Shown here one piece after another: positions 23,156-31,472 of a DNA stretch of 37,779 nucleotides (position 1 is the first letter of the stretch; each line of letters begins with the position of its first letter). This stretch comes from JABDCD01 sp964469525 (lineage in GTDB: Bacteria; Pseudomonadota; Alphaproteobacteria; Rickettsiales; SXRF01), in the NCBI GenBank assembly GCA_964469525.1, contig CAYXYU010000015.1, positions 1-37,779 of the forward strand, in the 5' to 3' direction. A program made the position numbers and the translations under genes. Below the pieces are notes generated by a model. It saw nothing but the letters and a program-made list of their open reading frames with translations. It had not been told where the DNA came from and did no database searches.

Positions 23156-26101
23156 ATGGAAGACATAACCAGCAATAACGCTTTCTTAGCCCTCTCCATG
23201 CCGCTGCCACATTCTGCCACCGACGTGCAGCGCGGCCTGCAGCAATGGAACGAGACGGCAGAACGCCAGGAAGTGGCGCTGGCGCAATGGATGCGTGAAG
23301 CGTCTGGCAATGGTCATCATTTGAGGCGGCTGCTGGAAGGCGTGTTAGGTAATTCGCCTTACCTGTCACGCCTGCTGCTGCTCTATCCTGATATTCTCCG
23401 TACCATGGCGCTACAGGGTGCCGACGGCGCGCATGCAATGCTGATGGAGGAGTTGAAGCATAATAAAGGAGAAGAGGACAGGCCCTCTCTGATGCAGCAC
23501 TTGCGTTGCTGCAAAGGCAGGCTGGCGCTGCTGGTGGCACTTGCGGACGTCAGCGGTGTCTGGAACCTGGAGAAAGTTACCGGTGCGCTGTCGGACTTTG
23601 CGCAGGCCTGCCTGATCGTTGTGCTGGATCACTTGCTGCGGGTGGCGCATAAGCGCGGGGAAATTACGCTGCCGGATGCTGAGCATCCCTCCCGCGGCAG
23701 CGGCGTCATCGTGCTCGGCATGGGCAAGCTGGGCGGACGCGAACTGAATTACTCGAGTGACATCGACCTGATCGTGTTTTTTGAGCGCGGCAGGCTGAGC
23801 TACAAAGGGCGGCACAATGAACAGCATTTCATGAACCGGCTGGCGCAGGATTTGGTCGCCGTCATGCAGGAGCGCACGGCGCAGGGTTATGTATTCCGTA
23901 CTGACCTGCGCCTGCGGCCAGACCCGGCCTCTACGCCTCCGGCGGTGACTACCGAAGCGGCATATTATTACTATGAAAGCGTGGGGCAGAACTGGGAGCG
24001 CGCGGCGATGATCAAGGCACGGCCCGTAGCAGGCGATATCGAGGCGGGAGAGCGTTTCCTCAAAGGCATTGCACCGTTCATGTGGCGTAAGAGCCTCGAT
24101 TTCGCCTCGATCAACGATATCCATTCCATCAAGCGACAAATGGATAGCGCCAACCGGAAAACGATTCAGGTCAGGGGACATAACGTCAAACTGGGGCTGG
24201 GCGGCATACGCGAGATCGAATTCTACACCCAGATTCACCAGCTCATCTGGGGCGGCAAGCAGCCTGGTTTACGCACCCGCCCTACCTGCGTAACACTGGA
24301 GCGCCTGACCGAGCTAGGGTTGATCGATAAGGAAAAAGAAACGCTGCTGCTCAATGCCTATGGATTTCTGCGCAAGATCGAACACCGGCTGCAGATGATC
24401 GGAGATCAGCAGACACACAATATCCCTGAAGATAAAGACGGGGTGGCGCATGTCGCGCATTTCATGGGGTATGCGTCGGTAGAAGCATTTGAGCACGATG
24501 TGCTGAAGGTGTTAAAGGGCGTGCATGATATTTATGCTTCCTCGTTCCGGGGCGCCGAGCAACTGGGTGATGCAGGCAATCTGGTCTTTACGGGCGTCTC
24601 GCACGATCCTGAAACGCTAGAAACATTGCATCGGATGGGTTACTCCAGTCCCGAGACCGTATCCGAGATCGTCATGGGCTGGCATCACGGCTCTCGGCGT
24701 GCCACCCGCACCAAGCGAGCTCGGGAACTGCTGACCGAGCTGATGCCGATACTCCTCAAACGCCTTGCAGAAACCGCCAATCCCGATGCGGCCTTCCTCA
24801 AGTTCAACGATTTTCTCTCCAATCTGCCGGCGGGCGTACAACTGTTTTCGCTGTTCACGCAGAATCCCCACCTGCTCAGCCTGATCGCCGATATCATGGG
24901 CAGTGCGCCGCAGCTGGCCGATACGTTGGCTAAATCGCCTGAACTACTCGATGCGGTGCTGCATGCCGATTTCTACAATCCTCTGCCCTCCTCCCGGCTG
25001 CTGACGCAACAGCTGGCGGAAGTCCTGAAGGATACAGATAATTTTGAAGAGCGAATGGACGCATTAACCCGCTTCCGCAACGAGAAACGTTTTCAGGCGG
25101 GTGTGCAGATGCTGCGGCGCATGGTGACGGCGCAGGAAGCTGGAGTCTTTCTCTCAGCGCTGGCGGATGTGGCGATGAACGTGGCGCTTGATGCCGTAAC
25201 GGAGGGGTTCATCCGTACGTATGGAACGATCAGGGGTGGCCGCTTCGCCGTTATCGCGCTGGGAAAACTTGGCAGCCGGGAAATGACCTTCAGCTCGGAT
25301 ATTGATCTGGTGTTCGTATATGATGCGGAGCCAGATGCCGTTTCCGACGGGCCTAAGAAGTTCGATGCCAGCGTCTATTTTAATCGCCTCGCTCAGCGAT
25401 TCCTTAATGCGCTGACGGCCATGGGGCGCGAGGGGCGGCTGTATGAGGTCGATACGCGTCTTCGTCCCTCCGGCGAACAGGGGCTGCTGGCGGTCAGCCG
25501 GAAAGCGCTGGCGCAGTATTTTGATGAGTCGGCCTGGACGTTCGAATATATGGCCTTTACCAAAGCGAGGCCGGTGGCGGGAGACGTTTCCCTCAAGGAT
25601 GAATTGAATATGTTTATCCGACATCTCCTGTCGCGCTCGCGCGATAGGGAGAAGCTATGCGCCGATGCGATGGACATGCGCGCGCGCATCGAAAAGGAGC
25701 ATGGCACAACAGATATCTGGAATATCAAGTATGTACGCGGCGGCTTAATCGATATCGATTTTATCGCCCAGTACCTGCTGTTGCGATATGCCCCGGACAC
25801 ACCGGAAGCGCAGGCTGGGTCGGCTTCACAAGCGTTCACATGGCTGAAGCGACACGGACGGCTGGACGGCGACGTGGCCGATGACCTGATCGCGCACGAC
25901 CATTTTCTGGGGCAGATATTCAACATGCTGCGGCTGTGCAGCGATCACGCTTTCGATGAAACTTCCGCGCCGCCTGGGATTAAAAAAATACTGTTCGAGT
26001 CGGTAGGAGAGCAGGATTTTGAGGCGCTGAAAGCGCGGCTGATACGGGTTGAAGAAGAGGTGTATAGTTATTATCTGGATATTATCGAGCAGGCGTCTTA
26101 G
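23156..26101 (+). CDS. glnE: bifunctional glutamine synthetase adenylyltransferase/deadenylase
   Basis: GlnE adds or removes AMP on glutamine synthetase in response to nitrogen status signalled by PII. The 981-residue protein shows both nucleotidyltransferase domains: GMGKLGGRELNYSSDIDLIV (about residues 184-203, N-terminal adenylyl-removing domain) and ALGKLGSREMTFSSDIDLVF (about 700-719, C-terminal adenylylating domain). Each carries the paired aspartates (DxD). FRTDLRLRPDP and YEVDTRLRPSG are the matching downstream motifs in the two halves. Length is normal. The last 20 bases overlap the end of the convergent protease-like gene. Confidence 0.96.
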   Translation: MEDITSNNAFLALSMPLPHSATDVQRGLQQWNETAERQEVALAQWMREASGNGHHLRRLLEGVLGNSPYLSRLLLLYPDILRTMALQGADGAHAMLMEELKHNKGEEDRPSLMQHLRCCKGRLALLVALADVSGVWNLEKVTGALSDFAQACLIVVLDHLLRVAHKRGEITLPDAEHPSRGSGVIVLGMGKLGGRELNYSSDIDLIVFFERGRLSYKGRHNEQHFMNRLAQDLVAVMQERTAQGYVFRTDLRLRPDPASTPPAVTTEAAYYYYESVGQNWERAAMIKARPVAGDIEAGERFLKGIAPFMWRKSLDFASINDIHSIKRQMDSANRKTIQVRGHNVKLGLGGIREIEFYTQIHQLIWGGKQPGLRTRPTCVTLERLTELGLIDKEKETLLLNAYGFLRKIEHRLQMIGDQQTHNIPEDKDGVAHVAHFMGYASVEAFEHDVLKVLKGVHDIYASSFRGAEQLGDAGNLVFTGVSHDPETLETLHRMGYSSPETVSEIVMGWHHGSRRATRTKRARELLTELMPILLKRLAETANPDAAFLKFNDFLSNLPAGVQLFSLFTQNPHLLSLIADIMGSAPQLADTLAKSPELLDAVLHADFYNPLPSSRLLTQQLAEVLKDTDNFEERMDALTRFRNEKRFQAGVQMLRRMVTAQEAGVFLSALADVAMNVALDAVTEGFIRTYGTIRGGRFAVIALGKLGSREMTFSSDIDLVFVYDAEPDAVSDGPKKFDASVYFNRLAQRFLNALTAMGREGRLYEVDTRLRPSGEQGLLAVSRKALAQYFDESAWTFEYMAFTKARPVAGDVSLKDELNMFIRHLLSRSRDREKLCADAMDMRARIEKEHGTTDIWNIKYVRGGLIDIDFIAQYLLLRYAPDTPEAQAGSASQAFTWLKRHGRLDGDVADDLIAHDHFLGQIFNMLRLCSDHAFDETSAPPGIKKILFESVGEQDFEALKARLIRVEEEVYSYYLDIIEQAS

Positions 26102-27512
26102 CGGGCGGCGGTATCATGGGCAGCGATGGGGATGCCTCGATGATCTCCACGTTGACGGGAGGTTGCGATTGCGCATGGCCATGATGGGTGTCCCAGCGCC
26201 CTAGACGGACTCCATGAATATGCGCTTGCAGCGCCTCCGGCACCCAGCCCGGTACGCGCACCGTGGTAATCACGTTGCGCCTCTGGCCTATGGCCTGGAT
26301 TTCTGTTCCCTGTTCCGGTCCAAGCCATTGCAGCGTCACATGGCTAAGATAGGGAATGGGGAATTCGATGCGGTCATTGTCAGAAACATACTTCACCCCA
26401 GACGGACTGATCGGGGGGATGGTAAAATCGGTGATGCGGTTTTCCATCCCGCTCTTATCATCAAAACGGAAAGAGTCGCCTCCGCCTCCGCCGGTCAGGA
26501 TATTGCCGCCGTCATACGCCATCAATACGTCGTTATGATCTGAACCGGACAGCGAGACGCCGTTCCGACCGCGTGCATGCATCCTGACGTCGGGGGAGCT
26601 TACCCTGACGATGTCGGTGCCGGGTGATACCGCGCAATTAATGATGGAGAGCTCCGACCGTGTTTTTTGGCAGTACAACTGCCGCCTGAACGGATCGCTC
26701 AGATCGACCACTACCGTATCCGTATCCTTAAGGCCGGCCAGGTCGATCGTTACCGGTACTTCGCGGTGAAGAATAGCGATGTTTTTCGCTTCTTCGGCAT
26801 CCACGCTTGCCTCCTGGACTACCGGAATGCGTGATTTACCGTAGATATATTGCCAGAGGGCGGCATCGAGCGCACCGAAATTCACCGGCCTGTCATTACT
26901 GTTGAACGACATCACCGTGGTGCCCAGAGAATAATCGGAGTGGAAGCCATAGTTTTGGGGGGGGGAAAGGCCTGCCACGGCATGCGACCATTCATGAAAG
27001 CAGTTGGAAAAATCGATATGCTCGCCGTAAATGATGACATCGCGCTCGCCCGCGCGGTTTTCCATGCCGAAGGCGATGCCCGCCAGTTCAAGACCTTCTT
27101 TTGACTTGAAGTTATCCGGCCCACGGAACAGGCACAGATGCGCATCCTGCGGCGCGCAGGTCTCGGCGGCCGGCAGGTCGGGGTCTTTGGTGCCCGCCTC
27201 AACGAAGCGGATATCGGCGACGCTCTCTATATTATCCATCACCCGGCGCATGGCGGCGCGCTGATCGTCGGTAAAGGGGTATAACACACGCGCTTCGTCG
27301 GATTTCAGCGCCCTCTCGCCGCGCACATTAGTGGCGTCGAAGCTGTAGATGATGGCGTAGCGCCCCTGTGCGTCGCGCCCCGGTTTCAGCGGACTCCAAT
27401 TGTACCGGCTGCCCTCCCGGCGTGTGCCGCCGTCGGCGGGAGGAATGTTGACTGTCATCTCCTCCAGTGCCCGCTTCAGCTTCTGTTCGGTGGTTTGCTC
27501 CGGGTCAGCCAT
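26082..27512 (-). CDS. serralysin-like (M10-type) protein with degenerate zinc motif and short RTX region
   Basis: The 476-residue protein is built like a serralysin. Residues 94-107 (NIESVADIRFVEAG) match the propeller-start segment. Residues 173-181 read HEWSHAVAG in place of HExxHxxG, and the Met-turn is probably VMSF (200-203), followed by LDAALWQYIYG as in serralysins. The third zinc histidine is absent: after HEWSHAVAGLS comes Pro-Pro. Residues about 323-350 (GSDHNDVLMAYDGGNIL, then GGGGGDSFRF) look like one or two calcium-binding RTX nonapeptides, pointing to type I secretion; there is no signal peptide. It could be an inactive relative or a protease with altered ligands. A run of nine identical bases (26957-26965) lies at the altered motif. 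CAGGGAAAC precedes the start. Confidence 0.7.
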   Translation of the reverse strand: MADPEQTTEQKLKRALEEMTVNIPPADGGTRREGSRYNWSPLKPGRDAQGRYAIIYSFDATNVRGERALKSDEARVLYPFTDDQRAAMRRVMDNIESVADIRFVEAGTKDPDLPAAETCAPQDAHLCLFRGPDNFKSKEGLELAGIAFGMENRAGERDVIIYGEHIDFSNCFHEWSHAVAGLSPPQNYGFHSDYSLGTTVMSFNSNDRPVNFGALDAALWQYIYGKSRIPVVQEASVDAEEAKNIAILHREVPVTIDLAGLKDTDTVVVDLSDPFRRQLYCQKTRSELSIINCAVSPGTDIVRVSSPDVRMHARGRNGVSLSGSDHNDVLMAYDGGNILTGGGGGDSFRFDDKSGMENRITDFTIPPISPSGVKYVSDNDRIEFPIPYLSHVTLQWLGPEQGTEIQAIGQRRNVITTVRVPGWVPEALQAHIHGVRLGRWDTHHGHAQSQPPVNVEIIEASPSLPMIPPPAKTPAR

Positions 27513-27633
27513 GTTTCCCTGCTGAATTACTAAGGATTTTTAACATGGCGATGGCTTATCGGTATGAAACTTTTATGACAATTGAGGGGTTTTAGGCTAT
27601 AAATGGCACTTTCCCTGGCAAAATGGAGGAATT

Positions 27634-28125
27634 ATGACCGCATCCGCCGCTAAAAAGACCGCTGAACTGGCCGTGGGCGATAAGGCGCCGGGCTTTACCA
27701 TGCCGACCGATAATGCCGGCGAGGTCAGCCTGGAGAAGCTCAAGGGCAAGACGGTGGTGCTCTATTTCTATCCCAAGGACGATACGCCAGGCTGCACGGT
27801 CGAGGCGAAGGATTTCCGCGATCATATCAAGGAATTCGAGCAGGCGGGCGCGGCGGTGATCGGCGTGTCGAAGGACTCAGTGGACAGCCATGGCGCGTTC
27901 CGCAAGAAATTCTGCCTCCCCTTCCCGCTCGCCGCCGATACTGACGGCAAGGTCTGTGAGGTTTATGGCGTGTGGGTGCAGAAGAGCATGTACGGCAAGA
28001 GCTACATGGGCATCGAGCGGGCTACCTTCCTCATCGACGGCACCGGCACCTTACGTCGCATCTGGCGCAAGGTCAAAGTCGACGGGCATGTGAAGGAAGT
28101 GTTGGAGGCGGTGAAGGGGCTGTAA
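27634..28125 (+). CDS. bcp: thioredoxin-dependent peroxiredoxin, Bcp/PrxQ type
   Basis: This is a thiol peroxidase for hydrogen peroxide and organic hydroperoxides. The 163-residue protein has the peroxidatic site DDTPGCTVEAKDFRD with Cys54, Thr51 and Arg62, preceded by VVLYFYPK, and the PrxQ-type end VWRK-like IWRKVKVDGHVKEVLEAV. In most PrxQ proteins a resolving cysteine sits five residues after the peroxidatic one; here it is Lys59. Cys94 and Cys108 remain as possible partners, or the protein is a 1-Cys form. TGGAGGA is a strong ribosome binding site. The gene appears to be monocistronic. Confidence 0.94.
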   Translation: MTASAAKKTAELAVGDKAPGFTMPTDNAGEVSLEKLKGKTVVLYFYPKDDTPGCTVEAKDFRDHIKEFEQAGAAVIGVSKDSVDSHGAFRKKFCLPFPLAADTDGKVCEVYGVWVQKSMYGKSYMGIERATFLIDGTGTLRRIWRKVKVDGHVKEVLEAVKGL

Positions 28126-28221
28126 GACTCATTCTTCCCTTGTTTTCCTGTGCTATTGGGGGTTGACCTAATATCCTCCCTTTGGTTAACTATTAATTGT
28201 AGTTAATTAAAGGTGGGACAT

Positions 28222-29091
28222 ATGGTCAGTGAAATATGGGGGCATCGCGGCTGCCGGGGGAAAGATGGTGTGCCTGAAAATTCGGTGCCAGCCTTCGTGG
28301 AGGCATTGAAAGGCGGTGCTCAAGGCATTGAGTTGGACGTATGGCTGACCAAGGATGGCAAGCTTGTCGTTTTTCATGACGAGACGGTGAATCGACTCAT
28401 TGATTGTGAAGAGAAGCTTCGAATTTCGGATTTCAATTGGGCTGACCTGAAGAAGCTGCGCCTGAAAGACCATAAAGGAAATGTTCCTAAAGACCGCAAG
28501 GGAAATCCCATAAGGATTCCTTTGCTTGAGGAGGTGCTACGCGAAATCCCGGGCGAGATCAATGATATCTCTAATGAAACCATCAATATCGAAATCAAAG
28601 AAGATAAGCACGTGGAAGAGGCTGCAAAAGCGGTGGCGGAGTCTGTTCGCAAGGCTTCGCAATACTGGAGGGAAGACCAGTTCCTTGTCAGTTCCTTTGA
28701 TAAGGGTGCACTGGTGGCTATGCAGAAGGAAAATCCTAAAATTCCACGCGCTGTATTACTGGCCAGTAAGCATAAACCCTGGAATATTTCCAAAGAGGAC
28801 CTAGCTAAGGATTTGGAAGAGATTAAAAAGCTTGATATCAAGCCCAAGAAAATCAACATTACTCTGCCTTCACTAACACCTGAAACGGTCAAGATGATAA
28901 AAAATTTTGATAAAAACTGTGGTGTCGTGGCATGGACCTGTGATGAGGAGAATCCGGCATTTTCGCAAAAAGCGCGTCAGCAACTCAGAGAGCATGCTGG
29001 GTATGCCGATGTGCTGATAACTGATTATCCGACTGAAATTATTCAAATGGCGAAACGAGCACCGCAAGCAAAGCAGCAGCGCAGTCCATAA
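28222..29091 (+). CDS. glycerophosphodiester phosphodiesterase family protein
   Basis: The 289-residue TIM-barrel enzyme of the GDPD/UgpQ family hydrolyses glycerophosphodiesters to glycerol-3-phosphate and an alcohol. Active-site residues are visible: His8-Arg9 in WGHRG, Glu19-Asn20 in VPENSVPAF, Glu37 and Asp39 in GIELDVWLTKDG, and His52-Asp53 in VVFHDETVNR. No signal peptide is seen, so it is probably cytoplasmic. AAAGGTGGG before the ATG at 28222 favours that start over a GTG three codons earlier. The region 28801-28920 is only about 33% G+C by hand count (40 of 120), well below neighbours, which may reflect recent acquisition. Confidence 0.9.
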   Translation: MVSEIWGHRGCRGKDGVPENSVPAFVEALKGGAQGIELDVWLTKDGKLVVFHDETVNRLIDCEEKLRISDFNWADLKKLRLKDHKGNVPKDRKGNPIRIPLLEEVLREIPGEINDISNETINIEIKEDKHVEEAAKAVAESVRKASQYWREDQFLVSSFDKGALVAMQKENPKIPRAVLLASKHKPWNISKEDLAKDLEEIKKLDIKPKKINITLPSLTPETVKMIKNFDKNCGVVAWTCDEENPAFSQKARQQLREHAGYADVLITDYPTEIIQMAKRAPQAKQQRSP

Positions 29092-29093
29092 TT

Positions 29094-29822
29094 CTACTTC
29101 CCCCTTAGCAGCGCTTCGACATAGACCGGCACGATTTTGGTGGCGGGGCCGTAGATGGTTTCTTCGAACAGGGTGTGCCCGTCAGAGGGTTCCATGTTGA
29201 GTTCGACCGTGTGGCCGCGCCCGTGTGCGCGCACCTGGTGCACGAATCCGGCGGCAGGGTAGACGTTGCCGGAGGTGCCGATGGAGATGAACAGGTCGCA
29301 CCGCTCCAGCGCCTCGCAGATCGTATCCATGTAGAGCGGCATCTCGCCGAACCAGACGATATGCGGGCGCATCTGCCCAGGTTTATTGCAACAGGCGCAG
29401 GGCGTGTCGGTGGTGATGTCGTCATGCCACGTCGTTATTTTTTCGCTGGCCATGCAGCGCGCCTTGTTCAGTTCACCGTGCATATGCAGCAACCGGTAAC
29501 CGTCTTTTAGCTGTTTTCCCGCTTCAGCACGCTCATGCAGGTCGTCTACGTTCTGCGTTATCAGCAGTACCTGTCCTTCCCACCGGGCGGCCAGTTCTGC
29601 CAGCGCGAGGTGCGCGGCATTGGGTTTGGCCTGCTTAAGCTGGGCGCGGCGCATGTTGTAAAAATCATGTACAAGCTTCGGGTTGCGTTCAAAGCCTTCC
29701 GGTGTGGCGACGTCCTCAACGCGGTGGTTGCACCACAGGCCGCTTTGGTCGCGGAAGGTCGCCAGCCCCGACTCGGCAGAGATGCCTGCTCCGGTCAGTA
29801 TGACGATGGTTTTGTTGCGCAT
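29094..29822 (-). CDS. cobB: NAD-dependent protein deacylase, Sir2/CobB (class III sirtuin)
   Basis: This enzyme removes acyl groups from lysines using NAD. The 242-residue protein shows LTGAGISAESGLATFRD (9-25), the catalytic TQNVDDLHERAG-type segment (89-100, ending AEAG), HMHGEL with catalytic His115, CACC zinc cysteines (142-145) and VWFGEMPL. Tyr55 and Arg58 in DFYNMRRAQL match the Tyr-x-x-Arg pair that in SIRT5 and E. coli CobB recognises succinyl- and malonyl-lysine, so desuccinylation is likely besides deacetylation. It ends two bases after the convergent GDPD gene. Confidence 0.94.
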   Translation of the reverse strand: MRNKTIVILTGAGISAESGLATFRDQSGLWCNHRVEDVATPEGFERNPKLVHDFYNMRRAQLKQAKPNAAHLALAELAARWEGQVLLITQNVDDLHERAEAGKQLKDGYRLLHMHGELNKARCMASEKITTWHDDITTDTPCACCNKPGQMRPHIVWFGEMPLYMDTICEALERCDLFISIGTSGNVYPAAGFVHQVRAHGRGHTVELNMEPSDGHTLFEETIYGPATKIVPVYVEALLRGK

Positions 29823-29868
29823 GGATAAACGCTATAGCAGACGGAGCGTATTTTCAATAAGTAGGGGA

Positions 29869-30204
29869 TTAGTACGCGGCGTTTTCTGTGTTGGCGTCGA
29901 TGGTTTTGATGAGATCGTTTTCAAAATTATGGTTGACCCCGTAGTCGCGTTCCATGCGTTCCATGACTTCCGGCGGCACGTCATACCCTCCACCGGCTTC
30001 CATGATGGTGCAATATTCTTCGAGCTGGAAATTGCCGCGATCCTGCGCTTCCTTGAAGTCTTTCGCGCGGCTCGGCTTCACGCAGACATAAGCCCAGAAC
30101 GGATCTCCGTCCTGATCGGTGCCGCGGCACAGCATCATGATGGTGCATAGGAGGTCATTCATGGCCTCGGCGGACAGTGACGTGCTGCTGCTTTTTTTGC
30201 TCAT
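29869..30204 (-). CDS. unknown 111-aa acidic protein
   Basis: I do not recognise this soluble acidic protein. It has a Ser/Lys-rich start (MSKKSSSTSLSAEAMND) and a central block, CRGTDQDGDPFWAYVCVKPS, that looks like a compact folded domain, with several cysteines. The rest, YCTIMEAGGGYDVPPEVMERMERDYG, is helical. The start at 30204 is supported by AGGATACTCT upstream and by overlap with the preceding gene's stop (TAATG). The longer upstream frame in the same phase lacks a ribosome binding site. It forms a two-gene unit with the 69-residue gene. Confidence 0.7.
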   Translation of the reverse strand: MSKKSSSTSLSAEAMNDLLCTIMMLCRGTDQDGDPFWAYVCVKPSRAKDFKEAQDRGNFQLEEYCTIMEAGGGYDVPPEVMERMERDYGVNHNFENDLIKTIDANTENAAY

Positions 30205-30413
30205 TAGAGTATCCTGCCGTGCGTCGTAGGCGGTCTGACATCCCTTAAGGCCTGCGCAAGTACCGTGGGTCCACAATCTGCAAAGCTCGGCGTCAAGGCC
30301 TGTATCTGTGCAGCGACGACTGGGCTTACAACATTATCCACCATAACCACCTTTGCTTCTGTTACGTCTTTAACGGCAATGCCGCCCTGATAGTTTTTCG
30401 CCTTCGTATTCAT
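30204..30413 (-). CDS. unknown 69-aa protein, coupled to the downstream gene
   Basis: The short frame starts MNTKAKNYQGGIAVKDVTEAKVV in the minus direction, with GGGGATTT before the ATG. Its stop shares one base with the start of the 111-residue gene (TAATG), the classic arrangement for coupled translation and the main reason to believe it is real. No domain, signal or membrane segment is recognised. Upstream is an AT-rich spacer of about 150 bases that could hold the promoter. Confidence 0.55.
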   Translation of the reverse strand: MNTKAKNYQGGIAVKDVTEAKVVMVDNVVSPVVAAQIQALTPSFADCGPTVLAQALRDVRPPTTHGRIL

Positions 30414-30562
30414 AAATCCCCGCTGCTATTGGAATACGGCCTGTCCCGGCCTGTTTATGCCTTCAGTATGCGGGGTTAGCGTTAACTAATAGTTAATATT
30501 TTAACTAAATTAATTAACCCCCAATGGAAGGGATTAAATAAATAATATTATTTATCAGTTGG

Positions 30563-31354
30563 CTATAGCCCAGCTTCTTCTGCTGCCGATAATAAATGCG
30601 ACCGTACGTAATAAACGACGGTATCATCATAGCTGTCGGTCAGGTCGGAGTAATCTCCCGATTGCTCATGCTGATCGAACACATTGGTGAAGACATCGTC
30701 GGCAGCGGATGCGTTACAATGGCAGTTCAACTGTTCGCTGCTATTGGTCGATCCGATTGATTTGCGGGTGCCGTTCAGCTGATAGGCCCCATGACCGTTG
30801 GCGCCGTGACTGACAATCACCGCCACTGCCTGTGTGGTACGCGCGTTACCGCTGCCGTCATTGACCTGGATGCTGCCAATGGTGGTATCGGCAGGTCCAT
30901 AGGTGGTGAATGCGGCTGCTTCGGTGGCACGGATGTCGACGGCATAGGTTAACCGCCCTCCCCACGGGTCGAACATATGAGTATCGGGCAGGCCAAGCGA
31001 TTTAACGGGCAGAACCCCGCCAACCGTGTTGCTGCCGTCATCGAAGTTGGCTTCCGGTGCTCCCCCGGTGCAAGTTCCTGGCGTGGCCGCCTCGACACCA
31101 AAATCCGCACTTCCGACTGCCAGCGTGGCATCCGCTGGACATGGCAGGCGGTCATTAAGCCGGCGAAAAGCAAGCAGCGCATCATGAACCGCCTCCAGCC
31201 TGGCTTCCAGTTCCATGGCTTTAGCGCGCCGCGTATCCTGAGCCAGCAGGGCCATAATTCCGGCTGCCAGCAGCGACAGCACCACCAACACGATGGCCAG
31301 TTCAAGCAGGGTGAAGCCAGTCCGGTAGCTTTTATATAAGATTACGCGGTGCAT
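30563..31354 (-). CDS. orphan type IV pilin/pseudopilin-like protein
   Basis: The N-terminus carries a prepilin peptidase motif, RTGFTLLELAIVLVVLSLLA: cleavage would follow Gly13 and Glu18 is the conserved Glu5 of the mature form. The hydrophobic helix continues into a charged helix (QDTRRAKAMELEARLEAVHDALL) and a Gly/Ser/Asp-rich globular domain containing LPCPADA and HMFDPWGGRLTYAVDI, as in GspH/GspG-like proteins. The 263-residue length is larger than a major pseudopilin. No pilus assembly or type II secretion gene is adjacent, so it must use machinery encoded elsewhere. It is divergent from mscS. Confidence 0.85.
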   Translation of the reverse strand: MHRVILYKSYRTGFTLLELAIVLVVLSLLAAGIMALLAQDTRRAKAMELEARLEAVHDALLAFRRLNDRLPCPADATLAVGSADFGVEAATPGTCTGGAPEANFDDGSNTVGGVLPVKSLGLPDTHMFDPWGGRLTYAVDIRATEAAAFTTYGPADTTIGSIQVNDGSGNARTTQAVAVIVSHGANGHGAYQLNGTRKSIGSTNSSEQLNCHCNASAADDVFTNVFDQHEQSGDYSDLTDSYDDTVVYYVRSHLLSAAEEAGL

Positions 31355-31472
31355 ATGGATACAATTACCTAATATAAAATTTTACGCCGAAAGCTTTAAA
31401 AACCCTTTAATCACTGCTCGATAGCTGAAAATTCTGCTTTGCCATGGTCTTCTGCATGGCTATAAGAGACGC

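Noticed and set aside
30205..30276. 24-codon N-terminal extension of the 111-aa protein
   Set aside because: It overlaps the coupled upstream gene and lacks a ribosome binding site, whereas the ATG at 30204 has one.
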